A stretch of 15,663 bases of DNA from assembly GCA_964484515.1 (NCBI GenBank), contig CAZAGT010000092.1, positions 1-15,663 on the forward strand. Reading direction: 5' to 3'. Made by a program: the position numbers and the translations under genes. The stretch comes from CAZAGT01 sp964484515 (GTDB lineage Bacteria; Desulfobacterota; DSM-4660; Desulfatiglandales; HGW-15). Below, piece after piece: positions 1 through 8,007 of this stretch. The notes beneath the pieces are model-generated. The model did no database searches, had not been told where the DNA came from, and was given only the letters and a program-made list of their open reading frames with translations. Each line of letters opens with the position of its first letter. Position 1 is the first letter of the stretch.

Positions 1-620
1 ACATGGGGGAGACCATCGACTCCATCCTCAACCTCCCCTCCCAGTATGATGAGCTCTCCGAGGGTCTTGCCAAACGGCTTCACGAGGACTTCAGCCACTT
101 CGGGCTCGACCTGTCCCACCTCTATATCAATGCCATTACCCCGCCCCCCGAGGTGCAAAAGGCGATCGACGATCGCAGCCGGATGGGTGTCTTCGATGAC
201 ATGAACAAACTCATGCAGATGAAGGCGGCCATGGCCATGGAGAAGGCCTCCGCGGCAGAAGGCGGCGCCGGTCCCGGCATGGGGATGGGCATGGGCCTCA
301 TGATGCCCGCCATGTTTGCCCAGTATTTCGCCGGTGCCGGCAAGGCCCCTGAACAGCCGGAGCCTCCTGAAGGCTTCACGTGTCCGGAGTGTCAGAAACC
401 GATTCCGACCACCGCCAAGTTCTGCCCCTCGTGCGGGCACCAGCAGCTTGTCTTCAAAGAGTGCACGAAGTGCGGGAAGAACTTGACGCCGAACGCGAAG
501 TTCTGCTCGCGCTGCGGGCATCCAACTGAAGAGAAGCCGCAGCCGAAGAGCTGCCCCAAATGCGGTGGAGAGAACCTACCGGATTCAGCCTTCTGCAACC
601 AGTGCGGCGAGAAACTCTAG
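1..620 (+). CDS. SPFH/Band-7 family protein with C-terminal zinc ribbons (5' truncated by window edge)
   Basis: The frame is open from the window edge and the first visible ATG is at base 3, so this is almost certainly the C-terminal part of a longer gene. The stretch around 'INAITPPPEVQKAIDDRSRMG' (residues 43-63 of the visible part, shown here in part) resembles the end of the SPFH domain in YdjI-like/'virion core protein' family members. It is followed by an Ala/Met/Gly-rich linker with a GMGMGMG run. Three CxxC...CxxC zinc ribbons then follow (CPEC/CPSC, CTKC/CSRC, CPKC/CNQC), ending the protein at GEKL. SPFH proteins scaffold membrane microdomains, and the zinc-ribbon tail is typical of this subfamily. 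The next gene also carries zinc ribbons and lies on the same strand about 190 bp downstream, so the two may be functionally linked. The exact cellular role is unknown. Confidence 0.72.
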   Translation, partial: MGETIDSILNLPSQYDELSEGLAKRLHEDFSHFGLDLSHLYINAITPPPEVQKAIDDRSRMGVFDDMNKLMQMKAAMAMEKASAAEGGAGPGMGMGMGLMMPAMFAQYFAGAGKAPEQPEPPEGFTCPECQKPIPTTAKFCPSCGHQQLVFKECTKCGKNLTPNAKFCSRCGHPTEEKPQPKSCPKCGGENLPDSAFCNQCGEKL

Positions 621-807
621 CAGGTGCTTGAAGTCCTTTTCTTCCGAGAGGCGCTGAAGGAAAGCTCGGGTGCAGGGCCCACCCAGACCGGATCCGCGGC
701 ACTAGGTCGGAGGGCCGTAGCGGCGAATGGGAATCTTAGGCCCTTGCGCCCTGAGCCGTGCGCCTCTTTCGGATGCCGCCCAGACGAAAGGCATTAGAAC
801 ACCATCC

Positions 808-2049
808 ATGAGCACTTCCGGACAATCTGCCGGCCTCATAATCGAACACCAATGTCCCCAATGCGGGGCACCGGCCACCCTGGCGGAGACCGATCATCTA
901 TTCAACTGCGAGTTCTGCCGGGTGAAGTCCTACCTCCTGACCCGATTCTTCCAATATGTGCTGCCCCACAAGGCAAGCGAAGATAAGGAACTCTTCTTCT
1001 TCCCCTACTGGCGAATCAAGGGCACGCTTTACTCCTGCGTCCCCCAGGGCATTAAGCACCGGATCGTGGATATGAGTTACCAGGCCCTCGAGTCCCGCGC
1101 TTTCCCCATATCACAGGGTCTCCGGGGTCAAACCATGAAGCTGCGCTTTGTCTCGCCCGAGATCGAAGGTCGTTTCCTAAGACCCAAGGTGCCCTTTGAG
1201 GATATCCAGCGCATGATCGAGGATCAATCCCGGGTGTTGTTGCCGAATCCGATCTTTCGCCAAAGCTTCATCGGGGAAACCCAGAGCAAGCTTTACGCCC
1301 CCTTCTATATGAATGGTAAGCTTTACGACGCGGTGCTGAACCGGCCGGTCTCCTCGGAGATCCCCGAGGGTTTTGATCTCTCCGAGCTTGAGGCGGAATC
1401 TCCGGAGTGGCAGATCCGGTTCATTCCCGCCATGTGCCCCAATTGCAGCTGGGATCTGGAAGGCGACCGGGATTCCCTGTTGCTTCACTGCCGTAACTGC
1501 AAATCGGCCTGGTACCCCGGCAAGAACGAGCTCAGGAAAATGAAGTTTGTTTGTCTGGAAGGACAGGGCGATGATACCTATTTGCCCTTCTACCGGATTA
1601 GGGTCCAGGTGAGTGGTATCGCGCTTGACTCCTATGCCGATCTTATCAAGGTGGCGAACCTGCCCAAGGTCGTCCAGGAGGAGTGGAAGGAGAGGGAGTT
1701 TCACTTCTGGTCGCCGGCCTTCAAGGTGAAACCGCAGGATTTCCTGAAATTCTCGCGTAATTTGACCCTGTCCCAGCCGCAAGCCGAAGGCCAGTCTGAG
1801 CTACCCGACACCAAATCCTATCCGGTTACGCTCTCGCTTGAAGAGGCCTCGGAGAGTCTTGAAATCAATCTTGCCAACTTCATGAAGCCCCAGCGGAAGC
1901 TCTTTCCCAAGCTTAAGGAGATCGAGATCAAGCCGAAGAGCGCCCTCCTGGTCTACATTCCTTTCCATCACAAAGGGCTGGAACTCTCGCAACCCGCCTA
2001 TCGCCTCCGAGTTAACGAGAATGTTCTAAAGTACGGCCGCAATCTATAG
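808..2049 (+). CDS. Zinc-ribbon protein of unknown function next to an SPFH gene
   Basis: A 413-residue protein if read from the ATG at 808. The same frame also opens at 727, but the extra 27 residues look like non-coding sequence, and neither start has a strong Shine-Dalgarno. From the 808 start, one CxxC...CxxC zinc ribbon lies at C16/C19/C34/C37, just after the N-terminus. A second lies mid-protein at C210/C213/C228/C231 (CPNC...CRNC). The rest is soluble-looking, with no transmembrane stretch or signal peptide. I do not recognise a catalytic motif. The FFFPYWRIKG and LPFYRIRVQ segments, each following a zinc ribbon, look like two copies of one internal repeat, each made of a ribbon plus a beta-rich domain. 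The position directly after the SPFH/zinc-ribbon gene suggests a shared membrane-associated or metal-related process, but that is inference only. Confidence 0.7.
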   Translation: MSTSGQSAGLIIEHQCPQCGAPATLAETDHLFNCEFCRVKSYLLTRFFQYVLPHKASEDKELFFFPYWRIKGTLYSCVPQGIKHRIVDMSYQALESRAFPISQGLRGQTMKLRFVSPEIEGRFLRPKVPFEDIQRMIEDQSRVLLPNPIFRQSFIGETQSKLYAPFYMNGKLYDAVLNRPVSSEIPEGFDLSELEAESPEWQIRFIPAMCPNCSWDLEGDRDSLLLHCRNCKSAWYPGKNELRKMKFVCLEGQGDDTYLPFYRIRVQVSGIALDSYADLIKVANLPKVVQEEWKEREFHFWSPAFKVKPQDFLKFSRNLTLSQPQAEGQSELPDTKSYPVTLSLEEASESLEINLANFMKPQRKLFPKLKEIEIKPKSALLVYIPFHHKGLELSQPAYRLRVNENVLKYGRNL

Positions 2050-2322
2050 AAGGTTGCCGTTAAACGCCCTTCATCCTAACTCCATCGGCGTTAGCCCGTT
2101 ACAGGTAACCGCGGCGTAAATAAAAGGCGCAAGGCACAAGACGCAAGGACGAAGGGCGAACAAAGAAAGAGGATTCGCACTTATTTTGCCTCGAACCTCG
2201 AACCTGAAGGTTCGTACGCCTCATTTCTCGGGATTTCGCAGGCGTCACGTCTGAGCACTTTTCAACAGCCTGCCTGGGGTTGGGTTTGGGTACCGGCCGT
2301 AGGGGCGCCGCTGCCGCTGTAG

Positions 2323-2343
2323 GGCCCGTTCCCCGAACGGGCC
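2323..2343. repeat. REP-like palindrome, copy 1
   Basis: A perfect 8-bp stem, GGCCCGTT (2323-2330) with AACGGGCC (2336-2343), around a CCCCG loop. The same motif, with related arms, recurs at 2363, 4692, 7928 and 8008, always outside genes. This makes it a dispersed intergenic palindrome rather than a local terminator. Confidence 0.7.
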
Positions 2344-2362
2344 GCTATCCCAAGGTCTATAG

Positions 2363-2383
2363 GGTTCGTTCCCCGATCGGGCC
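2363..2383. repeat. REP-like palindrome, copy 2 (imperfect)
   Basis: The arms GGTTCGTT and ATCGGGCC flank the same CCCCG loop. One arm matches the GGTTCGTT version seen at 8008 and the other is closer to the GGGCC version, so the stem contains mismatches or wobble pairs. It lies 7 bp from the 3' end of the dehydratase gene. Confidence 0.6.
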
Positions 2384-2389
2384 GGTAGC

Positions 2390-3343
2390 TTACAATCGCC
2401 ACGGCAATTTCGACAGGTCCACATTGCCGCCCGAGAGGATCACACCGATCCGCTCTCCCGGGATCCGGGAGCGCTTAGTCAGGAGGGCCCCAACCGGCAC
2501 GGCCGCGGAGGGCTCGACGACGATCTTCATCCGTTCCCAGACGAGGCGCATGGCCGTGACGATCGCCTCTTCGCTCACTGTGATGATGTCGCTGACATGT
2601 TTTTGGATGATCGGAAAGGTGAGGTCCCCGAGCGATGTGCGGAGCCCGTCCGCAATGGTGTTGGGGTTTTCGGATGGGATGATCCGACCGGCCTGGAAGG
2701 AACGAAAGGCATCATCGGCCATTTCGGGCTCCGCCGCGACGACCAAAGGTCTTCGTGACATGCCGCTCGCGGCGATCGCCGTGCCGCTAAGGAGGCCGCC
2801 GCCACCCACCGGCGCCATGATCACATCGAGATCAGGTGCCTGCTCAAGGAGTTCCAGCGCGGCCGTGCCCTGTCCCGAGATGACGCGCTGGTCGTTGTAA
2901 GGGTGCACGAATGCGGCACCAGTGCGGTCGATGACTTCGGCCAGCCCGGCCTCGCGAGCAGCCAGGGTCGCTTTGCAGAAGCTGATCTCGGCGCCGTAAC
3001 CGGCGACCGCCTCTCTCTTTACATCGGGTGCGTTTTCGGGCATGACCACGTAAGCCTTGACACCGCGACAGCGGGCCGCAAGGGCGAGCGCGGCCGCATG
3101 ATTCCCGGAGGAGTGCGTGGCCACACCCCGGGAGGCCTTTTCATCACTGAGCGAGAAGACGGCATTCGTCGCCCCCCGCATCTTAAAGGCCCCCACCTTC
3201 TGGAAATTCTCACACTTGAAAAAGAGCTTGCCCCCGCCGCACATGCGATCCAGGGCCGAGCACGTCAAGACCGGCGTGCGATGAATGTAGGGCGAGATCC
3301 GTTCCGCCGCCGCCCGAATATCTTCTATCGTTGGTTCGCTCAT
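2390..3343 (-). CDS. PLP-dependent threonine/serine dehydratase (serine racemase-like, fold-type II)
   Basis: A 317-residue, full-length member of the fold-type II PLP family (catabolic threonine dehydratase, serine racemase, threo-3-hydroxyaspartate ammonia-lyase). The Schiff-base lysine is K54 in 'KVGAFKMRGA'. The SSGNHA motif (78-83), whose Asn contacts the cofactor, is present, and the tetraglycine phosphate-binding loop GGGG is at 180-183. There is no C-terminal ACT regulatory domain, which argues for the short catabolic or racemase type rather than biosynthetic IlvA. The expected reaction is PLP-dependent deamination of L-threonine or L-serine to a 2-oxoacid and ammonia, or serine racemisation; the sequence alone does not decide the substrate. 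The start at MSEPTIEDI fits the usual family N-terminus, though the Shine-Dalgarno is weak. It stands alone between convergent and divergent neighbours, with no obvious operon partner. Confidence 0.9.
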   Translation of the reverse strand: MSEPTIEDIRAAAERISPYIHRTPVLTCSALDRMCGGGKLFFKCENFQKVGAFKMRGATNAVFSLSDEKASRGVATHSSGNHAAALALAARCRGVKAYVVMPENAPDVKREAVAGYGAEISFCKATLAAREAGLAEVIDRTGAAFVHPYNDQRVISGQGTAALELLEQAPDLDVIMAPVGGGGLLSGTAIAASGMSRRPLVVAAEPEMADDAFRSFQAGRIIPSENPNTIADGLRTSLGDLTFPIIQKHVSDIITVSEEAIVTAMRLVWERMKIVVEPSAAVPVGALLTKRSRIPGERIGVILSGGNVDLSKLPWRL

Positions 3344-3642
3344 GGGATAATGGCCATGGCTCTAATTTTCACCGTCTCTGTGTTGTGATCCCCTCAAATG
3401 AATTTCTACCCGCCGGAGGCTGAGCGTTTTTCATTTGCCGCCTTCCTTGCCTTGCCATAGCGTCGCGACGGCAGGTCAACGGCAAAGGAAAAAGATCTTT
3501 CTTCTCTCCGCGTTCTCTGCGTCCTCGGCGTCTCGAGCGAAGCGGGCGGTGAGTATCAAACTAGCGAAAAGAACGTCCGTGTCTGCTTGCCGGGTCGTAG
3601 CTTTACGCGAAGCCTGGTCCGTGTGGGTCCGTGGCTAAATCA
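3344..3642. other. Gene-free interval with dispersed hairpin/repeat element
   Basis: About 300 bp between two minus-strand genes. It holds a long imperfect inverted repeat (3427-3440 with 3480-3493) followed at 3504-3554 by a GC-skewed segment ending AGCGAAGCGGGCGGTGAG. Both parts recur in the same order near 14419-14503. No plausible gene is present; the 67-residue open frame starting at 3435 is made largely of this repeat. Confidence 0.5.
3427..3554. repeat. Dispersed intergenic element, copy A (hairpin plus GCGGGCGGTGAG tail)
   Basis: TTTTTCATTTGCCG (3427-3440) pairs with CGGCAAAGGAAAAA (3480-3493) with a single mismatch, around a 39-nt loop. Downstream, 3504-3554 carries a CTCTCCGCGTTCTCTGCG-type segment ending in GCGAAGCGGGCGGTGAG. 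The same hairpin arm and the same tail occur at 14419-14503, where the loop is only 9 nt. Finding them twice in the same order and spacing class supports one dispersed element. Confidence 0.6.
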
Positions 3643-4278
3643 TCAAGAGACGACTCGGTTCACACCGCTATAGACAAAGTAGCCCGCGAAGACCACCAGG
3701 AACCCCGCACACACCCCAATAACCCCACGGTATAACCGGTCGTTCAGAAATCGCCGTCCCTTTGCCACCGCGCCGGAGATCAGGGCATACCAGGCGAGGT
3801 CGGCCAGGATGTGGCCGGCAAAGAAAAAGAAGATCCCCCAGGCACCGAAGCGCATGCAATGCAGGATGTAGCCAAGCCCGATGGTGGCCCACCAGATGGT
3901 CCAGTACGGGTTGGCGACACTCATCAACACCCCGCTAAGGACCAGATGCCCGCTCTGTTGTTCGTTGGTTTCAAATGACAGGCTCAGGGATGGGAGGGAG
4001 CGGAACATGCCGACCGCCATCCAGATCAAGATCCCGGCACCGACCAGCGCAATGCCGGCAAACACGTGATCCTGGTTGAGGAAGGGGGCCAGGCCGAGCA
4101 AGAGGGCGATGACGAGCGCAAGCTCCAGGATGCCATGCCCAACGATCATCAAAGGTCCGGCCATAAACCCTCGCCGCGAACTCTCACCAATGGTCGCGGT
4201 CAACAGCGGCCCCGGCATCATGGCCCCGGAAAGCGCAATCACAAAGGAAGAGGCGAATATCGTCAGCAACGCCAGCAT
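3643..4278 (-). CDS. LysE/RhtB-family amino-acid exporter
   Basis: A 211-residue, highly hydrophobic protein with about six predicted membrane segments, the usual size for LysE/RhtB translocators. The conserved N-terminal PGP motif is at residues 22-24 in 'SGAMMPGPLLTATIGESSRRG'-like sequence, followed by GHGILELALV. A central VANPYWTIWW segment matches the family's conserved N-P-W region in the middle helices. Members export amino acids or small metabolites across the inner membrane; the substrate cannot be told. The start codon lies inside the 3' end of the upstream DUF6122 gene (16-bp overlap), so the two are probably cotranscribed and translationally coupled. Confidence 0.88.
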   Translation of the reverse strand: MLALLTIFASSFVIALSGAMMPGPLLTATIGESSRRGFMAGPLMIVGHGILELALVIALLLGLAPFLNQDHVFAGIALVGAGILIWMAVGMFRSLPSLSLSFETNEQQSGHLVLSGVLMSVANPYWTIWWATIGLGYILHCMRFGAWGIFFFFAGHILADLAWYALISGAVAKGRRFLNDRLYRGVIGVCAGFLVVFAGYFVYSGVNRVVS

Positions 4279-4616
4279 ATGCTATCCCGTTCTGAGAAGA
4301 TTTGGCATCCTACCCACAAACAATCCACAAGATCAACATCCATATGAATCAATAACCCAATACCCACCAGTCTCAGCTTAGGTATCACGGCCATCACGAA
4401 GTACGCACAAATCGCCATGTATGAATGCAGAGGGTGAGACCCGATGCTGCAACGAGTTGGATCGTAGATCGGGCTGGCCAACAGATGGTCAAGATCTACG
4501 ACCATGGTCACGACCATAATGAGCCAGGCCTTGACCCTCCGCTCCTTGAAGGCAAACCGCGCCACGATCCCCGGAATCAAAATATGAAGAACAGTATGAA
4601 CGATTATGCGAACCAT
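4263..4616 (-). CDS. DUF6122 family small membrane protein
   Basis: A 117-residue protein with several hydrophobic segments. The motif set is D41-L-D43-H44-LL, then DPTRCSIG, HPLHS (61-65) and LLIHM (89-92). This pattern is what I recall for DUF6122. The paired Asp/His motifs at membrane-segment ends resemble membrane-bound metal-dependent hydrolases of the DUF457 kind, but that link is inference and no activity is known. It lies upstream of and overlaps the LysE-type exporter. The C-terminal 20 residues diverge from the conserved core and may have been shaped by the overlap. The start at MVRIIVHTVL has only a weak ribosome-binding site. Confidence 0.72.
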   Translation of the reverse strand: MVRIIVHTVLHILIPGIVARFAFKERRVKAWLIMVVTMVVDLDHLLASPIYDPTRCSIGSHPLHSYMAICAYFVMAVIPKLRLVGIGLLIHMDVDLVDCLWVGCQIFSERDSICWRC

Positions 4617-4844
4617 GGATGGTGAAGGTATCCCTTGCTAGCCCCAAGGGGCAATACCTGCCATTACTCATTGTCTTCGGTTCACTAGCAGGGCCCGTTC
4701 CCCGAACGCGCCGTTCTGGTGCGCCTTGAAAAAGGAGTACCAATAAATATCACTAATTTCTTAATCATTATGATATATTCTGCCAGATAGAGGCAAACAT
4801 AGCAAAGCCAAGAAATCCGAATCCTCAAGCCATATGAGTGAAGA
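4617..4844. other. Divergent intergenic region upstream of target 1
   Basis: 228 bp between the divergent DUF6122 and DUF4062-NACHT genes, so promoters for both should lie here. It contains REP-like palindrome copy 3 (4692-4712). A markedly AT-rich block follows (about 4741-4785, with GATATATT), the best candidate promoter area for target 1. No pair of -35/-10 boxes was convincing enough to call. Confidence 0.4.
4692..4712. repeat. REP-like palindrome, copy 3
   Basis: GGCCCGTT, loop CCCCG, then AACGCGCC: the same element as copy 1 with one arm mismatch (C for G). It lies about 130 bp upstream of the target 1 start. Confidence 0.6.
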
Positions 4845-7739
4845 ATGAGAGATCAGAAGATTATCAACGTCTTCATCGCCTCCCCTGGGGATGTGCCCGA
4901 AGAACGGCAGATCGTCCGCGCGGTCTGTGAGGATATGAACCAAAGGAACCTTCTGAAACCTTACGGGATTTCTTTTGAAGCCGTAGGTTGGGAGGATGTC
5001 TTTCCCGCTGTGGGCCGTCCCCAGGAGCTTATCAATAGACATGTAGAGGAGTGCGACATTTTTGTCTGCATGTTCCACAGGCGGTTTGGCACGCCTAGCG
5101 GCGAAGAAGCGTCCGGCACCTACGAAGAGTTCCTAAAGGCTCTCAAGTCGTGGAAAGCCAAGGCGACCCCCCATATCATGTTCTATTTCAAAGAGGTCAA
5201 GGTCAAAACTACTAAGGACCTTCAAGATCCACAGCTCAAGAAGGTCTTTGATCTGAAAGAAGACCTAGAAAAGCAGAGAATACTACTCTTTGATGAGTTT
5301 TCGACGCCCGAGGAATTCCGCGAAAAATTCAAGGACCACCTGGAAAAGTGGGTCGTTGCCGCTTCAAAGGGCTGGCAGAAGGTGGGAGACCGAATTGAGA
5401 AGACATCTGAAGAAGAAAAGGTCTTCAAGAGCTACCTGGGTTCGGCGCTCATTGAGCACCGCCACCTTCCGACCCAGGGGTTCGAGACGACCCTGCGGAT
5501 TCCTATTGAGCTCGAGAATGTGTTTATCAATATGCACGCCAATATCCACACCCACGATTTCGACCTGACCGTCAAGGGCCAGGAAAGGATGCAGGAAAGA
5601 ATCAGGGCGGAAAGAATACCCTCCCTGGATATCAGAGGCGCCTTTGAAACGTCTGCGCGACGCAAGATAAAGGATATGGTCATCCTGGGCAAGCCCGGTT
5701 GCGGGAAGACGACCCTCCTGAAATATATCCTCGTCATGCTCGTTGAAGGGAAAGGGAATGAAAGGCTTGGCGTCAAGGAGAAGGTGATTCCGTTTTTTGC
5801 ACCGTTAAGGGAATTGAAGGACCCGGACGAGGAAGGCTTCGTCGATTTCATCAGAAGGGTCTGTTGCCTTGGTGATCATTCAATCTCAGCGCCCCTCGTC
5901 ACTGAACTTCTTGAAGGGGGCAGGGGTATCATCCTGTTGGACGGCCTCGACGAGGTGGCCAACGAGGAGACCAGGGTCAGGACGTGCAAGTGGATCGACA
6001 AGGCCAGAAAACGCTTTGCACGGACCAAATTCCTCATCACGTCGAGGTATTCTGGATACATGGGCAGGAGCATGTTGGAAGGGGCGTTGCTTGAACTCTC
6101 CATCCAAGATTTCACGTCCGAGGAGGTCAGGGAATTCCTGGTGAGGTGGTTTGAGACCGTGGAGGTCGCACTCCACGCAGCCGATGAAGAACACCAATGG
6201 CGGAAGAAGGGCAAAGAGAATGCCTTCGCCCTCGTTGATAGAATAGACAAGTCCGAACATTTGCGCCGGCTCGCGGTGAACCCTCTGCTCCTTCAGATCA
6301 TCGCCCTCGTCCACAGGGACAGAGGAACTCTACCGCAACGCAGGGTCGAGCTTTACGAGGAGTGTACGAATGTCCTCCTTGAAAAGTGGGATATGGCCAA
6401 GGGGCTTGATGTGCTTCTGACGGCCCGCGAGGCCAGGCAGGTCCTTCAGCCCCTGGCCTTGTGGCTGCATGGGGAGGATAACCGTCGGTCGGCCCCCATG
6501 GACGCGATCAAGGATGTCATCACAGCACCACTAGAGGAGATCGGGAAGTCAACAGTCGATCCCGAGGCGCTTCTCCTCAACATCAGGGACCGCAGCGGCA
6601 TCTTCATGGGCTACAGCGCAGACGAGTATGGGTTTACCCACCTGAGCTTTCAGGAATACCTCTCGGCCGAACAGATCAGAAACGAACGGCTCCTGGACAC
6701 CCTCATATCCCATTATGGTGACCGATGGTGGAGAGAGGTGATTCTGCTCTGCCTGGGGCTCGACAACCCTTCCGTCGTCGAGGAGTTTACTGAGAAGGTT
6801 ATTGTGACGGACGATTTTACGAGTGAGATCGGCATCGTTGTCGACGCCATAGCGGATTCCATCAGAAAGCCTATAGTGCCTTTTGTGGATGCGATTAAGA
6901 ACGAAGATTTGTCGCGGGAGTCCCGATCGAACGCGATCAGGGTGCTGGCTACCATTGGCGGCGACAGGGTGGTTCGAGTCCTCCGGGAGACGGTGGACCA
7001 CGAGGACAAGAGGCTCGCATCATCAGCCTTTGAGGCCCTGGAATCCCTTGGAGCGGCGGAGGGAATTTCTAGACCTCAGATTGAAGAGGTTCCCGCGGTA
7101 TTTGTGAATCCCATCGACGACGCAAATATGGTCCTTGTTCCAGCCGGGTCCTTTCTATACGGGAGCCGCGACGACGATGAGTTCGCAAGCAGTGATGAGA
7201 AGCCCCAGAGGACGATCGATCTGCTGGCGTTTTACATGGACGTCGTTCCGGTCACGAATGAACAGTTTTGCAGGTTCCTGAATGAGAAGCAGGCTAGTAA
7301 GGGCGAACTCGAGGAATGGATTAATCTGCAAGGAAAATTCGATAAAGAAAGGTGTCGGATAAAAAGGAAGCGGGCAGGATTTGCGATTGAAAAAGGGTAC
7401 GAAAGACATCCCGTGATCTATGTGTCTTGGCATGGAGCCCAGGCGTATGCTGAGTGGTCTGGCAAGCGTCTGCCGTCGGAGCAGGAATGGGAAAAGGCCG
7501 CCAGGGGTACTGATGGCAGGATCTATCCCTGGGGAAATCAATTTGAAAAAGATCTGTGTAACTCAGCAGAAACCGGCATTGGTGGAACAACGGAAGTGGG
7601 TCATTTCCCAAACAGCAAAAGCCCCTACGGGTGCCACGACATGGCTGGGAATGTCTGGGAATGGATGGAAAACCGGTACGATGAGGATAAGGACGTGAAA
7701 GTCTTGCGCGGCGGGTCGTGGTACTTTCCAGCTTATTAG
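4845..7739 (+). CDS. DGR target 1: DUF4062-NACHT-HEAT-like-FGE (C-type-lectin fold) protein, frameshifted in its variable repeat
   Basis: A 964-residue product as written. Residues about 6-100 form a DUF4062 domain (NVFIASPGDVPEER, then ECDIFVCMFHRRFGTP), a Rossmann-like module found at the N-terminus of NTPase conflict proteins. A NACHT STAND ATPase follows, with Walker A GKPGCGKTT (282-290) and Walker B LLDGLDE (364-370). HEAT-like helices lie near 690-745. An FGE-sulfatase/C-type-lectin-fold domain starts near 762 (MVLVPAGSF; RLPSEQEW 875-882; GNVWEW). The terminal VLRGGSW region is VR1. VR1 has one extra base relative to TR and VR2, giving TAG at 7737-7739. Without it the frame would run 29 further residues (…VGFRCARDVERS) to TAA at 7828-7830, about 994 residues in all. 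The start fits the family N-terminus, but its Shine-Dalgarno is weak. Likely a sensor/oligomerising NTPase of a conflict system; the current allele may be inactive. Confidence 0.88.
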   Translation: MRDQKIINVFIASPGDVPEERQIVRAVCEDMNQRNLLKPYGISFEAVGWEDVFPAVGRPQELINRHVEECDIFVCMFHRRFGTPSGEEASGTYEEFLKALKSWKAKATPHIMFYFKEVKVKTTKDLQDPQLKKVFDLKEDLEKQRILLFDEFSTPEEFREKFKDHLEKWVVAASKGWQKVGDRIEKTSEEEKVFKSYLGSALIEHRHLPTQGFETTLRIPIELENVFINMHANIHTHDFDLTVKGQERMQERIRAERIPSLDIRGAFETSARRKIKDMVILGKPGCGKTTLLKYILVMLVEGKGNERLGVKEKVIPFFAPLRELKDPDEEGFVDFIRRVCCLGDHSISAPLVTELLEGGRGIILLDGLDEVANEETRVRTCKWIDKARKRFARTKFLITSRYSGYMGRSMLEGALLELSIQDFTSEEVREFLVRWFETVEVALHAADEEHQWRKKGKENAFALVDRIDKSEHLRRLAVNPLLLQIIALVHRDRGTLPQRRVELYEECTNVLLEKWDMAKGLDVLLTAREARQVLQPLALWLHGEDNRRSAPMDAIKDVITAPLEEIGKSTVDPEALLLNIRDRSGIFMGYSADEYGFTHLSFQEYLSAEQIRNERLLDTLISHYGDRWWREVILLCLGLDNPSVVEEFTEKVIVTDDFTSEIGIVVDAIADSIRKPIVPFVDAIKNEDLSRESRSNAIRVLATIGGDRVVRVLRETVDHEDKRLASSAFEALESLGAAEGISRPQIEEVPAVFVNPIDDANMVLVPAGSFLYGSRDDDEFASSDEKPQRTIDLLAFYMDVVPVTNEQFCRFLNEKQASKGELEEWINLQGKFDKERCRIKRKRAGFAIEKGYERHPVIYVSWHGAQAYAEWSGKRLPSEQEWEKAARGTDGRIYPWGNQFEKDLCNSAETGIGGTTEVGHFPNSKSPYGCHDMAGNVWEWMENRYDEDKDVKVLRGGSWYFPAY

Positions 7740-7811
7740 CTGCCGTTGCGCCAAACGCTTCAGGTACTTCCCGAGCTACAGGCTCAGCATTGTGGGTTTT
7801 CGTTGCGCCAG
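7701..7811 (+). repeat. DGR variable repeat VR1 (in target 1)
   Basis: 111 bp matching TR (9487-9596, 110 bp). The first 21 bases and the last 20 are identical to TR. In between, 16 substitutions are seen and all fall on TR adenines (13 A-to-T, 2 A-to-G, 1 A-to-C by my hand alignment), plus one inserted base near 7738-7740. The insertion lies in an AAC codon of the mutable block and shifts the frame. Confidence 0.95.
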
Positions 7812-7830
7812 GGATGTAGAGAGAAGTTAA
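7740..7830 (+). pseudogene. Out-of-frame C-terminal tail of target 1
   Basis: After the premature TAG, the +1 frame from 7741 encodes CRCAKRFRYFPSYRLSIVGF followed by RCARDVERS and TAA (7828-7830). This is the expected last 29 residues of the FGE domain and aligns with CRCAIRDRYFPVSRYYLVGF in target 2. It is therefore the detached 3' end of the same gene and not a separate one. Confidence 0.85.
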
Positions 7831-7838
7831 CCTTTTTT

Positions 7839-7863
7839 CTTTTATCCTTTTACCCTTCGGCGG
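7839..7863 (+). repeat. 25-bp motif downstream of VR1 (copy 1)
   Basis: A pyrimidine-rich segment built on CTTTTATCCTTTTACCCTT then CGGCGG, starting 27 nt past the end of VR1. It matches 13205-13229 downstream of VR2 with one mismatch. No copy follows TR. Confidence 0.7.
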
Positions 7864-7927
7864 TGGACGTTCTGGATTAGTGCAATCGTCCTCAAACGCA
7901 AGGCTGCCCTTAGATTGCACCTGAATA

Positions 7928-7949
7928 GGCCCGTTCGGGGAAACGGGCC
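7928..7949. repeat. REP-like palindrome, copy 4 (inverted orientation)
   Basis: GGCCCGTT, loop CGGGGA, AACGGGCC. The arms equal copy 1, but the loop is the complement (CGGGG), so this copy lies on the opposite strand from the others. Confidence 0.65.
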
Positions 7950-8007
7950 CTACACCAATGAATTGGTGCAAGGGAATGCGCCAGCGTGGATTTTCTAGAG
8001 TATGTAG

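Larger units (their letters stand above)
2050..2389. other. Gene-free interval between convergent genes with palindromic repeats
   Basis: This 340-bp stretch separates the plus-strand zinc-ribbon gene from the minus-strand dehydratase. It contains a purine-rich, loosely repeated AAGGCGCAAGG-type segment (about 2120-2160), the short direct repeat CTCGAACCTCGAACCT (2191-2206), and two REP-like palindromes (2323-2343 and 2363-2383). No convincing coding region is present; the open frame starting at 2280 runs antisense into the dehydratase gene. The position between convergent 3' ends is typical for such palindromes, which may help end transcription. No classical stem plus T-run terminator was seen. 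Confidence 0.5.

Noticed and set aside
1177..1782. 201-residue antisense open frame inside the zinc-ribbon protein gene
   Set aside because: The sense frame carries two CxxC pairs and continues without break; the antisense product is not recognisable.
2903..3388. 161-residue plus-strand open frame over the dehydratase gene
   Set aside because: The minus strand here encodes the PLP enzyme with intact K54 and SSGNH motifs. The plus-strand frame has no family features.
7731..7745. Programmed +1 frameshift at UAU UAG C that would restore target 1
   Set aside because: The context resembles prfB only in having a stop followed by C. Re-pairing of the tRNA reading UAU on AUU would be poor, and no upstream Shine-Dalgarno-like stimulator is visible. 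An indel during mutagenic homing, or an assembly error, explains it better.
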